Source: Alphaproteobacteria bacterium
Lineage (GTDB): Bacteria; Pseudomonadota; Alphaproteobacteria; UBA8366; Aestuariispiraceae
Assembly: GCA_030065235.1 (NCBI GenBank)
Contig: JASJDC010000012.1
Location: 36,872 to 100,871, forward strand
Length of the DNA stretch: 64,000 nucleotides
Direction of reading: 5' to 3'
In this document: piece by piece, positions 56,283-64,000 of the stretch
How positions within the stretch are numbered: position 1 is the stretch's first letter
Layout: each line of letters begins with the position of its first letter
Notes under the pieces: generated by a model
Seen by the model: only the letters and a program-made list of their open reading frames with translations
Told to the model about the DNA's origin: nothing
Databases searched by the model: none
Position numbers and translations under genes: made by a program

Positions 56283-57236
56283 ATGGCAAATATTCTTATT
56301 ACAGGCGCTCATGGATTTATTGGCAAGCACTTGGCCCGTTTTCTAGCTAAGCGCGGCCATCACGTCAGCGGCTTGGGCCATGGAATGTGGCCACAAAATG
56401 AGGCATCTCGCTGGGGGTTACGCGATTGGCTCAATGGTGACGTTCACGTCACCAATCTGCGTGCGCTGCAAACACGCAATAAACCTGACTACGTGTTTCA
56501 TCTTGCAGGCGGTTCGTCCGTTGGGGCGGCGATTTCGAATCCACGTGAGGACTTCTTTCGTACCGTAGGCACTACCATTGAGTTGCTTGAATGGTTGCGT
56601 CTTGACCTTCCAAGAGCCCGCTTGATAGCAGTTTCAAGCGCCGCGGTCTATGGCTCGGGACTCAGCGGTCAGATAGGTGAAGGTATTGTAGGCGCTCCCT
56701 ATTCGCCTTATGGCCATCATAAACGAATGATGGAATATCTTTGTATATCTTATGGGGATGCTTACGGACTTGATTTCTGCGTCACACGCCTTTTTTCGGT
56801 GTATGGCGCAGGACTTAAGAAACAATTGCTTTGGGATATATGTACACAATTGCATGGTGTCGGAGGATCCGTGCTGCTTGGCGGTACTGGGGAAGAACTT
56901 CGTGATTGGACTCACGTTGATGACGTAGTGGCCGCACTCGCGGTAATAGCTTTTAATACGCCCTCTCCGGTGAACGACCCGGTTTTTAATATTGGTACAG
57001 GGATTGGCACCTCCGTGAAGGATGTTGCCGAAATCATAATCAATGCTTGGTGCCGCCGAAACAATGTAAACGCTATGCCGCGATTGCAGTTTTCATCCGA
57101 GTCGCGTCCTGGTGACCCATTCAGTTTAGTAGCCAACCCGTCACGTCTGCTGGACATGGATTTCGTTTGTGACACCCCGTTGAGCATCGGAGTAGATGAA
57201 TATGTAGATTGGTTTTTTCAAAACAATGACTGCTGA
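56283..57236 (+). CDS. NAD-dependent epimerase/dehydratase
   Basis: Extended short-chain dehydrogenase of 317 aa acting on nucleotide sugars. It begins with LITGAHGFIGKHLARFL. VSSAAVYG and the YGHHK tyrosine-lysine pair give the catalytic site. LGGTGEELRDWTHVDD is the conserved substrate-binding segment. The reaction (epimerase, dehydratase or reductase) cannot be fixed. It overlaps the glycosyltransferase gene by 11 bases. Confidence 0.88.
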   Translation: MANILITGAHGFIGKHLARFLAKRGHHVSGLGHGMWPQNEASRWGLRDWLNGDVHVTNLRALQTRNKPDYVFHLAGGSSVGAAISNPREDFFRTVGTTIELLEWLRLDLPRARLIAVSSAAVYGSGLSGQIGEGIVGAPYSPYGHHKRMMEYLCISYGDAYGLDFCVTRLFSVYGAGLKKQLLWDICTQLHGVGGSVLLGGTGEELRDWTHVDDVVAALAVIAFNTPSPVNDPVFNIGTGIGTSVKDVAEIIINAWCRRNNVNAMPRLQFSSESRPGDPFSLVANPSRLLDMDFVCDTPLSIGVDEYVDWFFQNNDC

Positions 57237-58395
57237 AAAGATTCGCATTGCTTTCACAATGATCGGGGGAAGATCGTGGACGGGTGGATACAACTACCTG
57301 CTCAATCTGTTGCACGTGATTACGCAATACCAATCCGACGTATTGCAGCCGGTGCTCTTTATAGGGACAGACCTTGATAAGGAGTATTTGCGATCGTTTG
57401 AATCTGTTGATGGATTAAGGATTGTCACTGCCGAATGCATGAATGCGTCTCGCCGCAGTATTGCGCTTATTAATAGTATATTCTTAGGGAGTGACCCCCC
57501 GACCCGGAATTTGTTCCTTCGTCACGGTATCGACGTTGTCTTCGAAAATGCACAATTTCATGGTGCTAAGCTTGGAATTCCTACGATAGCATGGATGCCT
57601 GACTTTCAGCACCGCGAGCTGCCGTATCTATTTTCACGGGCGGCATGGTGGAGGCGGGAGCTGGGATTTCGAGCACAGATTTCTGGCGGCCGAACCATTA
57701 TGTTAAGCAGTTACGATGCACGAAAAACTTGTGAGTTTTACTATCCGAAAACGGTAGGCCGGACACATATCGTGCGGTTCGCCGTGCCGTCATTAACCAG
57801 GCCTGGAGTGAACGAGGTGCGCGAAGTGCGTGATGCCTACCATTTGCCAGAGGATTTTTTTTATTTGCCCAATCAGTTTTGGCGACATAAGAACCATTTG
57901 CTTGTCATTGAGGCGCTAGCGAGTCTCAATCAGGCAGGCTATGCCTTTACAGTAGCGGCATCAGGCAGACAGTTGGACCCGAACAGTCCGGATTTTTTTG
58001 AGAAAATTGTGTCGAAGATCTCTTCACGAGGTCTTTCCGATCAGTTTCGTTTGTTGGGCTTGATACCGTATGAACATGTTGCGCCTCTAATGGTTGGGTG
58101 CACAGCGTTGTTGAATCCATCTCTTTTTGAAGGTTGGAGCACAACGGTAGAGGAGGCAAAAGCGCTAAACGTTCCAATGGTTCTTTCCGATCTTGCCGTC
58201 CACAAAGAGCAGGCAACCGGCATGGCTTTATTCTTTGACCGCGACAGCGTCGATTCACTTTCGAATGCATTGCTTTCGGCCTGGAAGAACAAAGATACCG
58301 TGATTTCAAATGATGCGGCTCTAGCTCAGGAACCTTTAGGCCTTGCCGAACGTTTTGCTGAGGATTTCGCCAAACTAGTTTGTGGCGTTGTTTGA
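57226..58395 (+). CDS. glycosyltransferase family 4
   Basis: A 389-aa GT-B retaining glycosyltransferase. The N-terminal half has GGRSWTGGYNYLLNLLHV. The C-terminal donor-binding domain has LPNQFWRHKNHLLVIEAL and the E-x7-E region FEGWSTTVEEAKALNVPMV. It is the last gene of the glycan locus before the IS5 element. Sugar specificity is unknown. Confidence 0.9.
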   Translation: MTAEKIRIAFTMIGGRSWTGGYNYLLNLLHVITQYQSDVLQPVLFIGTDLDKEYLRSFESVDGLRIVTAECMNASRRSIALINSIFLGSDPPTRNLFLRHGIDVVFENAQFHGAKLGIPTIAWMPDFQHRELPYLFSRAAWWRRELGFRAQISGGRTIMLSSYDARKTCEFYYPKTVGRTHIVRFAVPSLTRPGVNEVREVRDAYHLPEDFFYLPNQFWRHKNHLLVIEALASLNQAGYAFTVAASGRQLDPNSPDFFEKIVSKISSRGLSDQFRLLGLIPYEHVAPLMVGCTALLNPSLFEGWSTTVEEAKALNVPMVLSDLAVHKEQATGMALFFDRDSVDSLSNALLSAWKNKDTVISNDAALAQEPLGLAERFAEDFAKLVCGVV

Positions 58396-58470
58396 GCTGA
58401 TCCGCTGTTCGAACGCGTTTGCGGTAATTTTTTGCCGAACAGCCGGGATAATGGCCCAATTATTTGCCTA

Positions 58471-58480
58471 GGCTCAGGAC
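58471..58480 (+). repeat. IS5 element left inverted end
   Basis: GGCTCAGGAC, the exact reverse complement of the right end at 59299-59308, with weaker matching continuing inward. Confidence 0.88.
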
Positions 58481-58541
58481 CTATTAATTTGTAGCGGGTT
58501 TGGTTGCGAATATGATTCACCCTAGTCAGGAGGATCTGGTT

Positions 58542-59298
58542 ATGAGCGATTTATTTTGGCTAAGAGCAGGTCGCCCGGATGCGTCCGTACTTTCCGCTCT
58601 CGCATGGCGTTCCCCGCGTTGACGACCGGCGTGTTCTGAGTGGGATTGCGCATGTGCTTCGCAACGGTCTTCGTTGGTGCGATGCGCCGAAGGATTACGG
58701 TCCGCACAAGACCCTTTACAACCGGTTCGTCCGATGGTCTTCGCTTGGTGTTTTCGACCGCATATTCGAGGCCTTAAGCGCCGATGGAGACGCTTCTGAT
58801 ACATTGATGATCGACGCGACCCACTTGAAAGCGCATCGGACAGCGGCGAGCCTTTCAAAAAGGGGGTTCAACCGCGCCATATTGGCCGCAGCAAAGGCGG
58901 GTTGACCAGCAAGCTTCACGCGGTCTGCGACAGCGCGGGCCGCCCTCTTCGGCTTCATCTAACAGCAGGGCAGGTTTCCGATTGTCGCGGCGCCGGCGTT
59001 CTTCTAGACACCCTTCCCGCGGCCGACCTTATGATCGCCGATCGGGGCTACGACGCGGATTGGTTCAGAACAGCGCTTCACACCGCTAGCATAGAAGCCT
59101 GCATCCCACCGAAGCGGAACCGGGTAAAACCGGTGTACTTCAACAAGTCCCTCTAGCAAGGCGTGCTACAAAATCGAGAATATGTTTGCAAAACTCAAGG
59201 ACTGGCGGCGCATTGCAACGCGATATGATCGACGCGAATCTTCATTCATGGCTGCAATCAAGATCGCCGCCATAGTCATCTTCTGGATCAACCAATGA
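58542..59298 (+). pseudogene. IS5-family transposase, multiply frameshifted
   Basis: ATG 58542, with GGAGGA ten bases upstream, starts MSDLFWL. A frame loss just after moves the reading to RMRPYFPLSHGVPRVDDRRV and LRWCDAPKDYGPHKTLYNRF. A second shift near 58880-58900 leads to TSKLHAVCDSAGRPLRL and MIADRGYDADWFR; a shift near here is normal (programmed) in some IS427-type elements. A third near 59155 leads to IENMFAKLKDWRRIATRYDR and the stop at 59296-59298. The first and third breaks make it inactive. Confidence 0.82.
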
Positions 59299-61342
59299 GT
59301 CCTGAGCCTAGATTGTTGCGCGAGAACTGACGACTTAGAATAGGATCATTTGCAACAGACATCCAGAACTCGCCTCTGAAGTGATTAAAGTCTCTGAACT
59401 CCCGTCCTGCAAGCTGATCCGCAACCTGGCCTGGGAAGCGTCCAGCGTTCCCGCTTGTGCCGCGTAGCCATGCATCACCCTCTGCAATCCTTGGTAAGTT
59501 TCCGGCGTGTGACGCAACACCGGGCTCCAACCGTCGCGCCGATCCGATTGATGTCGGGGGCGTCAAGAGTTTCAAGTCACTCGGACTTGTTGGCTCCACC
59601 TTCGCAACCAGCTTTCCGCCTTCTCTTTTGGCTTTGAGGACGGCGCCGGCGCCGCCTGGGATGCCTATGGCGGCTACGGCGCCGGCGTCGAGGATGACCG
59701 CGCCGCCGGCGAGCAGGATGTCGAGCGTGTCGCCGTCTGCGACCGCGATCCTCAATTCGTTCAGCGACATCGCCAGAGAAGCGAGGTCCCAGACTGTCTC
59801 GAGCGCGTTATTCTCGGCCACGTTGGCGGCTGTATTGCCGCCGTCGGCGACGTCGCCGCCGGTCTCGGCGGTGAGCGCGAACACCGCCAGCGCGCCGGCC
59901 AACTGGGTCATGTCGACGCCCAGACGCTGCCACTCGCCCAGCTGCTCCAACATTTCGTCGTTGGTCAGACGGCCCGCCGCAACCTCGCCGGCAAGCTCCG
60001 CGACCTCGTCCGACGGGTCGAAGAAGATATCTGTGAAGACCGCCCCCGCCGCGCCGCCGACCGCGCCGGACGCGCAATCGCCCCCGCCCGCCGCCGCCAG
60101 GCCGCAGCCGAGTCCCGCATGCAGCGCCTTGTGCAGCGCAAATTCAAACGGGTCGATCCCGTTTTCCGCCGCCTCTGTATAAGCTTCGCCTATCTCGCCG
60201 GCGATCTCCGCCCCAATCCCCTGCGCCAGCGCCCCCAAAAGCGCGCCGGTGATCGCCTCGCCCGGCGACCGACCATCGATGCCGACCTCGATGCTGGCCT
60301 TGACCGCCCCGCGCAACGCCGCGTTCTGGATATTCTCGCCAAGGCTCGACGCGTCGACCGTTAGTCCCGCCGTCTGCAAAACCCCCGCCGTCACAATGGC
60401 GCTGGCCAGCGCCCGCAGGTTGGCGGACGAGCCGAGGTCGCTCAGCACGGCGCCGAGATCGCCTTGATTGTTGATCAGGCTGATCGCCGCCTGCGAGGCC
60501 GGCGTGGTGAAACCCGCCTGCGCCGCCAGCGCCGCAGCGCTGCCTTCCGCCAGGCCCAGCACGCCGACCGCGAACTGGTTGCCGAGACCGTTCGTCGCCG
60601 CCGCGACCGCGATCGCCACCACCGCCGCCGCCGGACCCGAGAGGCCGAAGCTTTCATGGTCCCATTCGCGATAAACCTCGTTCATCGCCTGCCAGTCGAC
60701 ATCGTCGCGCGCCCGCAGCGTCTGCATCCAGGCCAGCGCGGGCGTGTCGCCGAAGACCTCGATCGTCCCGTCGAGATCGAGACCGGCGGGATATTGCACC
60801 ACGATCCCGTCCCGCGCCGTCACCTCCAGCGTCTCGCGCGCGTCGATCCGGCTGGCCACCAGAACCCGCTCTTCCCTTCCCTTGTCCGACGCCGAGGTGA
60901 AGGCGAAATTCTCGCCCGTCTTGGTCTCCTGATAGAAGTCGGTGTCGTAGGCGCCCTCGGACCGCACCGCGCCAGCCTCTGCCGAGATCGACACACGTTC
61001 GCCCGCGACCGTCGAAGCCCGGATCACCCCGTTCCCGTCGGTCGCCTCAAGCGTCACATCCCCGCCGACATCGATCAGCGAGGGGATCTGGGTGATGGTC
61101 AGATAGTTCCAGGTCCGCTTGGACGAACCGCCGAAGCCGCCGCTCGAGGCCATCACCCCGGAACCGCGCGTCTCCTCCGACCCGCGGTCGATCAGGAACG
61201 TCCCGGCGCGCAGCACCAGATCGCCGCTGACCTGGAGCTCCGCCGCCTGCAGAAAGGCGGTGTCCCGCACCGTCAACGCGCCGTCCCCGCCCACCGAAAT
61301 CCGCGGAATAACCAGACTCCGGCTATATGCCGTCGCGTCCAC
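59288..61342 (-). pseudogene. orphan CdiA/FHA-type toxin module with truncated colicin-like DNase domain
   Basis: The frame opens abruptly at 61357 after a stop, without signal or secretion domain, inside filamentous repeat sequence (ISVGGDGALTVRDTAF, DLVLRAGTFL). A haemagglutinin-type pre-toxin region follows (KALHAGLGCGLAAAGGGDC). The last 55 or so residues match the start of colicin E7/E9-type DNases: GRFPGQVADQLAGREFRDF, then FWMSVANDPILSRQFSRNN. The HNH zinc-histidine half is missing. The frame runs into the IS5 element, which supplies the last six residues GSGLIG and the stop. A displaced module behind an intact toxin-immunity pair is typical of orphan cdiA-CT cassettes. No Im7-like immunity gene is seen. 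Confidence 0.82.
59299..59308 (-). repeat. IS5 element right inverted end
   Basis: GTCCTGAGCC on the plus strand. Read on the minus strand it forms the last residues of the truncated toxin frame. Confidence 0.88.
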
Positions 61343-61472
61343 CCATCCGGGAAATTGTCAGGTCAGCAGGGAGTGGAGTGAGTTGAACCGGCGGGTGAAG
61401 ATATGACTCAAACTCAGTCCGAGGGTGCGGCGATTGTCAGGTAGTTGCCGCTATTGAACACATAGCTACAGC

Positions 61473-61967
61473 TCAAAGCTTATCTGCCCAGTAGTCTGCG
61501 ACATTTCTGCCAGCGCTAGCGAATGGATTATTTTCACTAGCTTCTGCAACCTCTTCTCTAGTTTTCGCCAACTCAGCTTCTTTCGCTCGCTCAAGCGTAA
61601 CAAACTCCTCGTCAATTCTCAAAACGACGAAGGCTTTGCTCGCAACGTCCCAGTAGTGTAAGCGTTTCGGTGCGATCATAAAGGCACTATCGTGTCGTCG
61701 CATGCTGTCCACTTCAACAACGGCCGCGTCCCAAAACGAGCTTGGTCCACCACCAAGTTTAGGAAGAAGCTTTCGCAGCATGATGTCAGCTCCATCATAT
61801 TCTAGAACCAACCTAGCATTCCCTTTGTAAAATCCGGGTGCTACTCCTTCATCCAGCAACAAGAGTTGGCCTTTGTATTTCAACACTGATCCTGCAACGC
61901 ATTGGTTCGATTGGCCAGCATGAAACTCCCAATTGTTGACGAAATCACGAACACTAAAAATCTTCAT
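61473..61967 (-). CDS. probable immunity protein for the papain-like toxin
   Basis: A 164-aa soluble protein I do not recognise. It has mixed beta/alpha character and a charged helix at the end (EEFVTLERAKEAELAKTREE). Seven bases separate the toxin stop from its ATG, and AGGTG spanning the toxin end is a suitable ribosome-binding site. Small size, tight linkage and lower GC than the toxin trunk are typical of immunity genes in polymorphic toxin loci. The role is inferred from position, not from family. Confidence 0.72.
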   Translation of the reverse strand: MKIFSVRDFVNNWEFHAGQSNQCVAGSVLKYKGQLLLLDEGVAPGFYKGNARLVLEYDGADIMLRKLLPKLGGGPSSFWDAAVVEVDSMRRHDSAFMIAPKRLHYWDVASKAFVVLRIDEEFVTLERAKEAELAKTREEVAEASENNPFASAGRNVADYWADKL

Positions 61968-61974
61968 GTTGCAC

Positions 61975-64000
61975 CTAGTCGATCACAATGGCGTTTCCGC
62001 CGTTCCAATTGCTAATCAAAAAGTCAGTCTGAACTCCATATCCACCACCAGCACCACTCCCCGCGTTTGGATCCCTAACGTTGTAGTAGGATTGACCGTC
62101 TACTTCGATACGAGAGTCGACAACAATCCAATGGCCACCTTCCCCTGCACGAACATTTACTATTACTGGTTGGTTGCTGTCTAACACTGAGTTCAGTTGG
62201 GTAGAGTTCATGCTTGAAATGAATTGGTTGTCAATTCCGTTGTTCGACAAGACAGTTGACATTTCTACACCGTTCACACCTGTCGTCCGAACTCCATTAA
62301 ACTGATTGGTGATTGCTCCCAAATCGACGGTATCCCCAGTTCGATCACGCACAATCATCGTGCATGAAGCTGGACCGCATAGGGGCTGATTTCCTTTTCC
62401 AACTACTGAACCGCTTGGAAAGTATTCGACTTGTAACGGGCTGTTTCTATTCCAAATGCCACCAGCTCCGTCAAAAGAACCCGCTACACTATTTGGAACC
62501 TCAAACTCCGGCGCTCTTCCGCCGCCGATTCTTGCTAGGTCGGCGAGGTCGGCAATGTCGCTGGCTTTGTCGCCAGCGCGGATAGCAGGGATGAGTTCGG
62601 TCGCAGCGGTGACGGCAATTTGCTCCGAGAGAACGCCGATCGCCTCATAGTCGGCGTTGTGATAGGCGGTGTTGATCTCCGCCAAAGACTCCGCCAGCGC
62701 CGAGAACGCGCCCAAGGTTCCGTCGATCAGGGCTTGAGGCAATTCATCGATATGCGCCAGGTTGTCGACGCCGCGGGCGAGAAGGCCAACCAGTGCGTCG
62801 GTCCGCGCGCGGTTATTCGCCAGCGCATTTTCGTCCCCGATAAGGACGCCGCCTTGATCGATCATATATTGATTAAGAGCGGCGATCCCGCCCAGAATGG
62901 TTTCATACGTGGCCTGCGCCGTCTCAGACGCGCCCGAGGCAAAGCCGACCGCAAAATCCGCCGTGAACCGCCACTGCACGGCGCCGCTCGTCGTGAAGAG
63001 ATCGCCGATCCGGTCGTTGAGTTCGCTCCGCTGCGCCTCAAGCGTACGTATCTCCGCCGTGTCGAACTGCGCCCGCGCAACCTCCAACTGGGACTCGAGA
63101 GTGGCATCCAGCGCTATCAGCTCCAACGAAAGTTCGCGCGCCTGGAGCGCCGCCTCTTGCAGTGTCAGATTGCGGGCGATCTGTTGCTCCGTCGTCAGCG
63201 TCGACGGCTCCGCTCCGCCAACTAAGGCCGAGACGGATGCGGCGCTCAGCGCGTCCGCGCGCAGCCGATCCGACGGCGACAACAGATCGCCCAACGCATC
63301 GCCGCCTGGGGCCGCATAATCGGCGAGGACAATGTCATAGAAAGCCGCATCCGCCTTAATCTCGGTAGCGAGATAGGCGTAATTCTCAAACTGGGCGTCC
63401 CGGGCCAGGAAGTTCAGTTGGGACCCCATCGCGTCGACAAAGCCGGTCGAGCCGGTCTCCGCCGCGAAAGCCGCCGCCAGCGCGTCCAGATACTGCGCGG
63501 CGCTTGGGTCCGCCTCGCCGAGTGCGGCGGCGTATGCCGCATCAACCCGGCGCAGCGCCTCCCGGCCCAGCGCCTCTTTCCATTCCGCCGCACTCTTGCC
63601 GTCGACCCCGTCGAGCTCGGCCGCTTTTTGCTCCAGCGCCCGGATTTCCGCCGTATGAAGCTGACGATTGAAGGTAGCCGCCATCTGACCGACGCGGTCA
63701 GCGGTGTGGATCGCCTCGGCGTCGCCCCCGGCCAGCGCCACCGCCACCGCCCCGACAAGGCCCGAAAGTTCGGTGTTACGCCGTGGGTCGTCGCTGAGCG
63801 CGCCGCCGACAAGCTCTTGCAGGCCCGCCCCCACCGCGCCCGCGAGACAGTTCTGCGACGACGCCTGACCCACTGCGCAGCCCGCCGCCGCATGCGCCAG
63901 GACCTTGGTGACATCGCCTTCGGCGATCGTCCCAAGCGGACCGTCAAGCCCTTCCAGATCGCCTATCGCCTCAAACAGCGGCGCCGAGGCCAGCGTGACG
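61975..64000 (-). CDS. CdiA/FHA-type polymorphic toxin with papain/C39-like C-terminal domain (5' end beyond window)
   Basis: The frame is open to the right edge, so only the last 674 residues are seen. Near the edge a pre-toxin segment VLAHAAAGCAVGQASSQNC recalls the conserved region before toxin tips in CdiA-like proteins. A long Ala-rich helical stretch follows. The last 170 residues form a different, lower-GC module. It has the cysteine-peptidase triad pattern of papain/C39 folds: NQPLCGPASC (Gln and Cys), EGGHWIVVDS (His) and YYNVRDPNAG (Asp or Asn). This tip is probably the toxin. The likely immunity gene follows after seven bases. Secretion by a two-partner system is inferred; no CdiB is visible. 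Confidence 0.83.
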   Translation of the reverse strand, partial: VTLASAPLFEAIGDLEGLDGPLGTIAEGDVTKVLAHAAAGCAVGQASSQNCLAGAVGAGLQELVGGALSDDPRRNTELSGLVGAVAVALAGGDAEAIHTADRVGQMAATFNRQLHTAEIRALEQKAAELDGVDGKSAAEWKEALGREALRRVDAAYAAALGEADPSAAQYLDALAAAFAAETGSTGFVDAMGSQLNFLARDAQFENYAYLATEIKADAAFYDIVLADYAAPGGDALGDLLSPSDRLRADALSAASVSALVGGAEPSTLTTEQQIARNLTLQEAALQARELSLELIALDATLESQLEVARAQFDTAEIRTLEAQRSELNDRIGDLFTTSGAVQWRFTADFAVGFASGASETAQATYETILGGIAALNQYMIDQGGVLIGDENALANNRARTDALVGLLARGVDNLAHIDELPQALIDGTLGAFSALAESLAEINTAYHNADYEAIGVLSEQIAVTAATELIPAIRAGDKASDIADLADLARIGGGRAPEFEVPNSVAGSFDGAGGIWNRNSPLQVEYFPSGSVVGKGNQPLCGPASCTMIVRDRTGDTVDLGAITNQFNGVRTTGVNGVEMSTVLSNNGIDNQFISSMNSTQLNSVLDSNQPVIVNVRAGEGGHWIVVDSRIEVDGQSYYNVRDPNAGSGAGGGYGVQTDFLISNWNGGNAIVID

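Larger units (their letters stand above)
58471..59308 (+). mobile_element. IS5-family (IS427-like) element with defined ends
   Basis: 838 bases between perfect 10-bp inverted ends, GGCTCAGGAC at 58471-58480 and GTCCTGAGCC at 59299-59308. TA flanks both sides (58469-58470 and 59309-59310) within a CTAG context, as expected for a TA target duplication. The transposase has several frame breaks. Its right end lies inside the frame of the DNase-type toxin module on the minus strand. Confidence 0.9.

Noticed and set aside
33888..58395. Possible prophage or integrative element carrying the glycan genes
   Set aside because: No integrase, tRNA attachment site or phage gene is seen; only IS remnants are present.
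60464..61381. 305-codon plus-strand frame opposite the orphan toxin module
   Set aside because: Arg/His-rich antisense artefact of GC-rich coding sequence; the minus strand carries the recognisable domains.

Overview
The window looks like a chromosomal segment of a GC-rich alphaproteobacterium. The galactose/KDPGal operon, pcaCHGB, the HoxFUYH hydrogenase and the alphaproteobacterial palindromic repeat are compatible with a Rhodospirillales-like organism, but this is inferred from gene content, not from a phylogenetic marker. I saw no rRNA, tRNA or CRISPR array.

1-7.6 kb (+): a tightly overlapped galactoside operon with two sugar ABC permeases, a GH36 alpha-galactosidase, KDGal kinase, KDPGal aldolase and a GH42 beta-galactosidase. 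Together they import galactosides, release galactose, and run the lower De Ley-Doudoroff pathway. 8.0-11.1 kb (-): pcaC-pcaH-pcaG-pcaB, the protocatechuate branch of the beta-ketoadipate pathway. 11.2-14.3 kb (+): an N-terminally deleted sulfide:quinone oxidoreductase, its usual DUF5368 membrane partner, a ClbS/DfsB-like protein and an orphan membrane protein.

14.4-24.7 kb (-): a one-directional redox block. The upstream part is an NAD-linked bidirectional NiFe hydrogenase (HoxF with a fused HoxE-like domain, HoxU, HoxY, HoxH) with its maturation protease and HypA. A palindromic repeat follows, then a three-subunit 2-oxoacid:ferredoxin oxidoreductase and a GltD-like flavoprotein with ferredoxin modules. 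The set could connect H2, NAD(H), ferredoxin and 2-oxoacid metabolism. 24.9-32.9 kb (+): a YbbA/YbbP-like ABC system, a Tat-exported aldo/keto reductase, a small membrane protein, a nucleoside hydrolase, a DCC-family protein and a saccharopine-dehydrogenase-like/DUF4166 protein.

33.3-58.4 kb (+): a surface-polysaccharide locus. It opens with a MarR-type EPS-associated regulator (apparent CTG start) and gmd. From about 36 kb the base composition becomes clearly more AT-rich, suggesting acquisition. The locus has a WbpB/D/E plus HisH/HisF/WbpG module for a 2,3-diamino sugar carrying an acetamidino group, with the WbpB-like gene broken. After an ABC flippase comes a nonulosonate-like module: two different NeuB-family synthases, a CMP-sugar synthetase, a DapA-like aldolase, a PhyH-like oxygenase, a TIM-barrel isomerase, GNAT, and a CBS-domain/DegT aminotransferase fusion. 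Transferases, methyltransferases, an epimerase and a GT4 glycosyltransferase finish the locus. Decayed IS3 elements lie near 35-36 kb and 52.8-54 kb.

58.5-64 kb: a degenerate IS5-family element (clear ends at 58471 and 59308) separates the glycan locus from a CdiA/filamentous-haemagglutinin-type polymorphic toxin locus on the minus strand. The main toxin enters from the right edge and ends in a papain/C39-like cysteine peptidase domain, followed 7 bases later by a likely immunity gene. Behind them lies an orphan toxin module ending in a colicin E7-like DNase domain that lacks its HNH half; the visible frame ends inside the IS.
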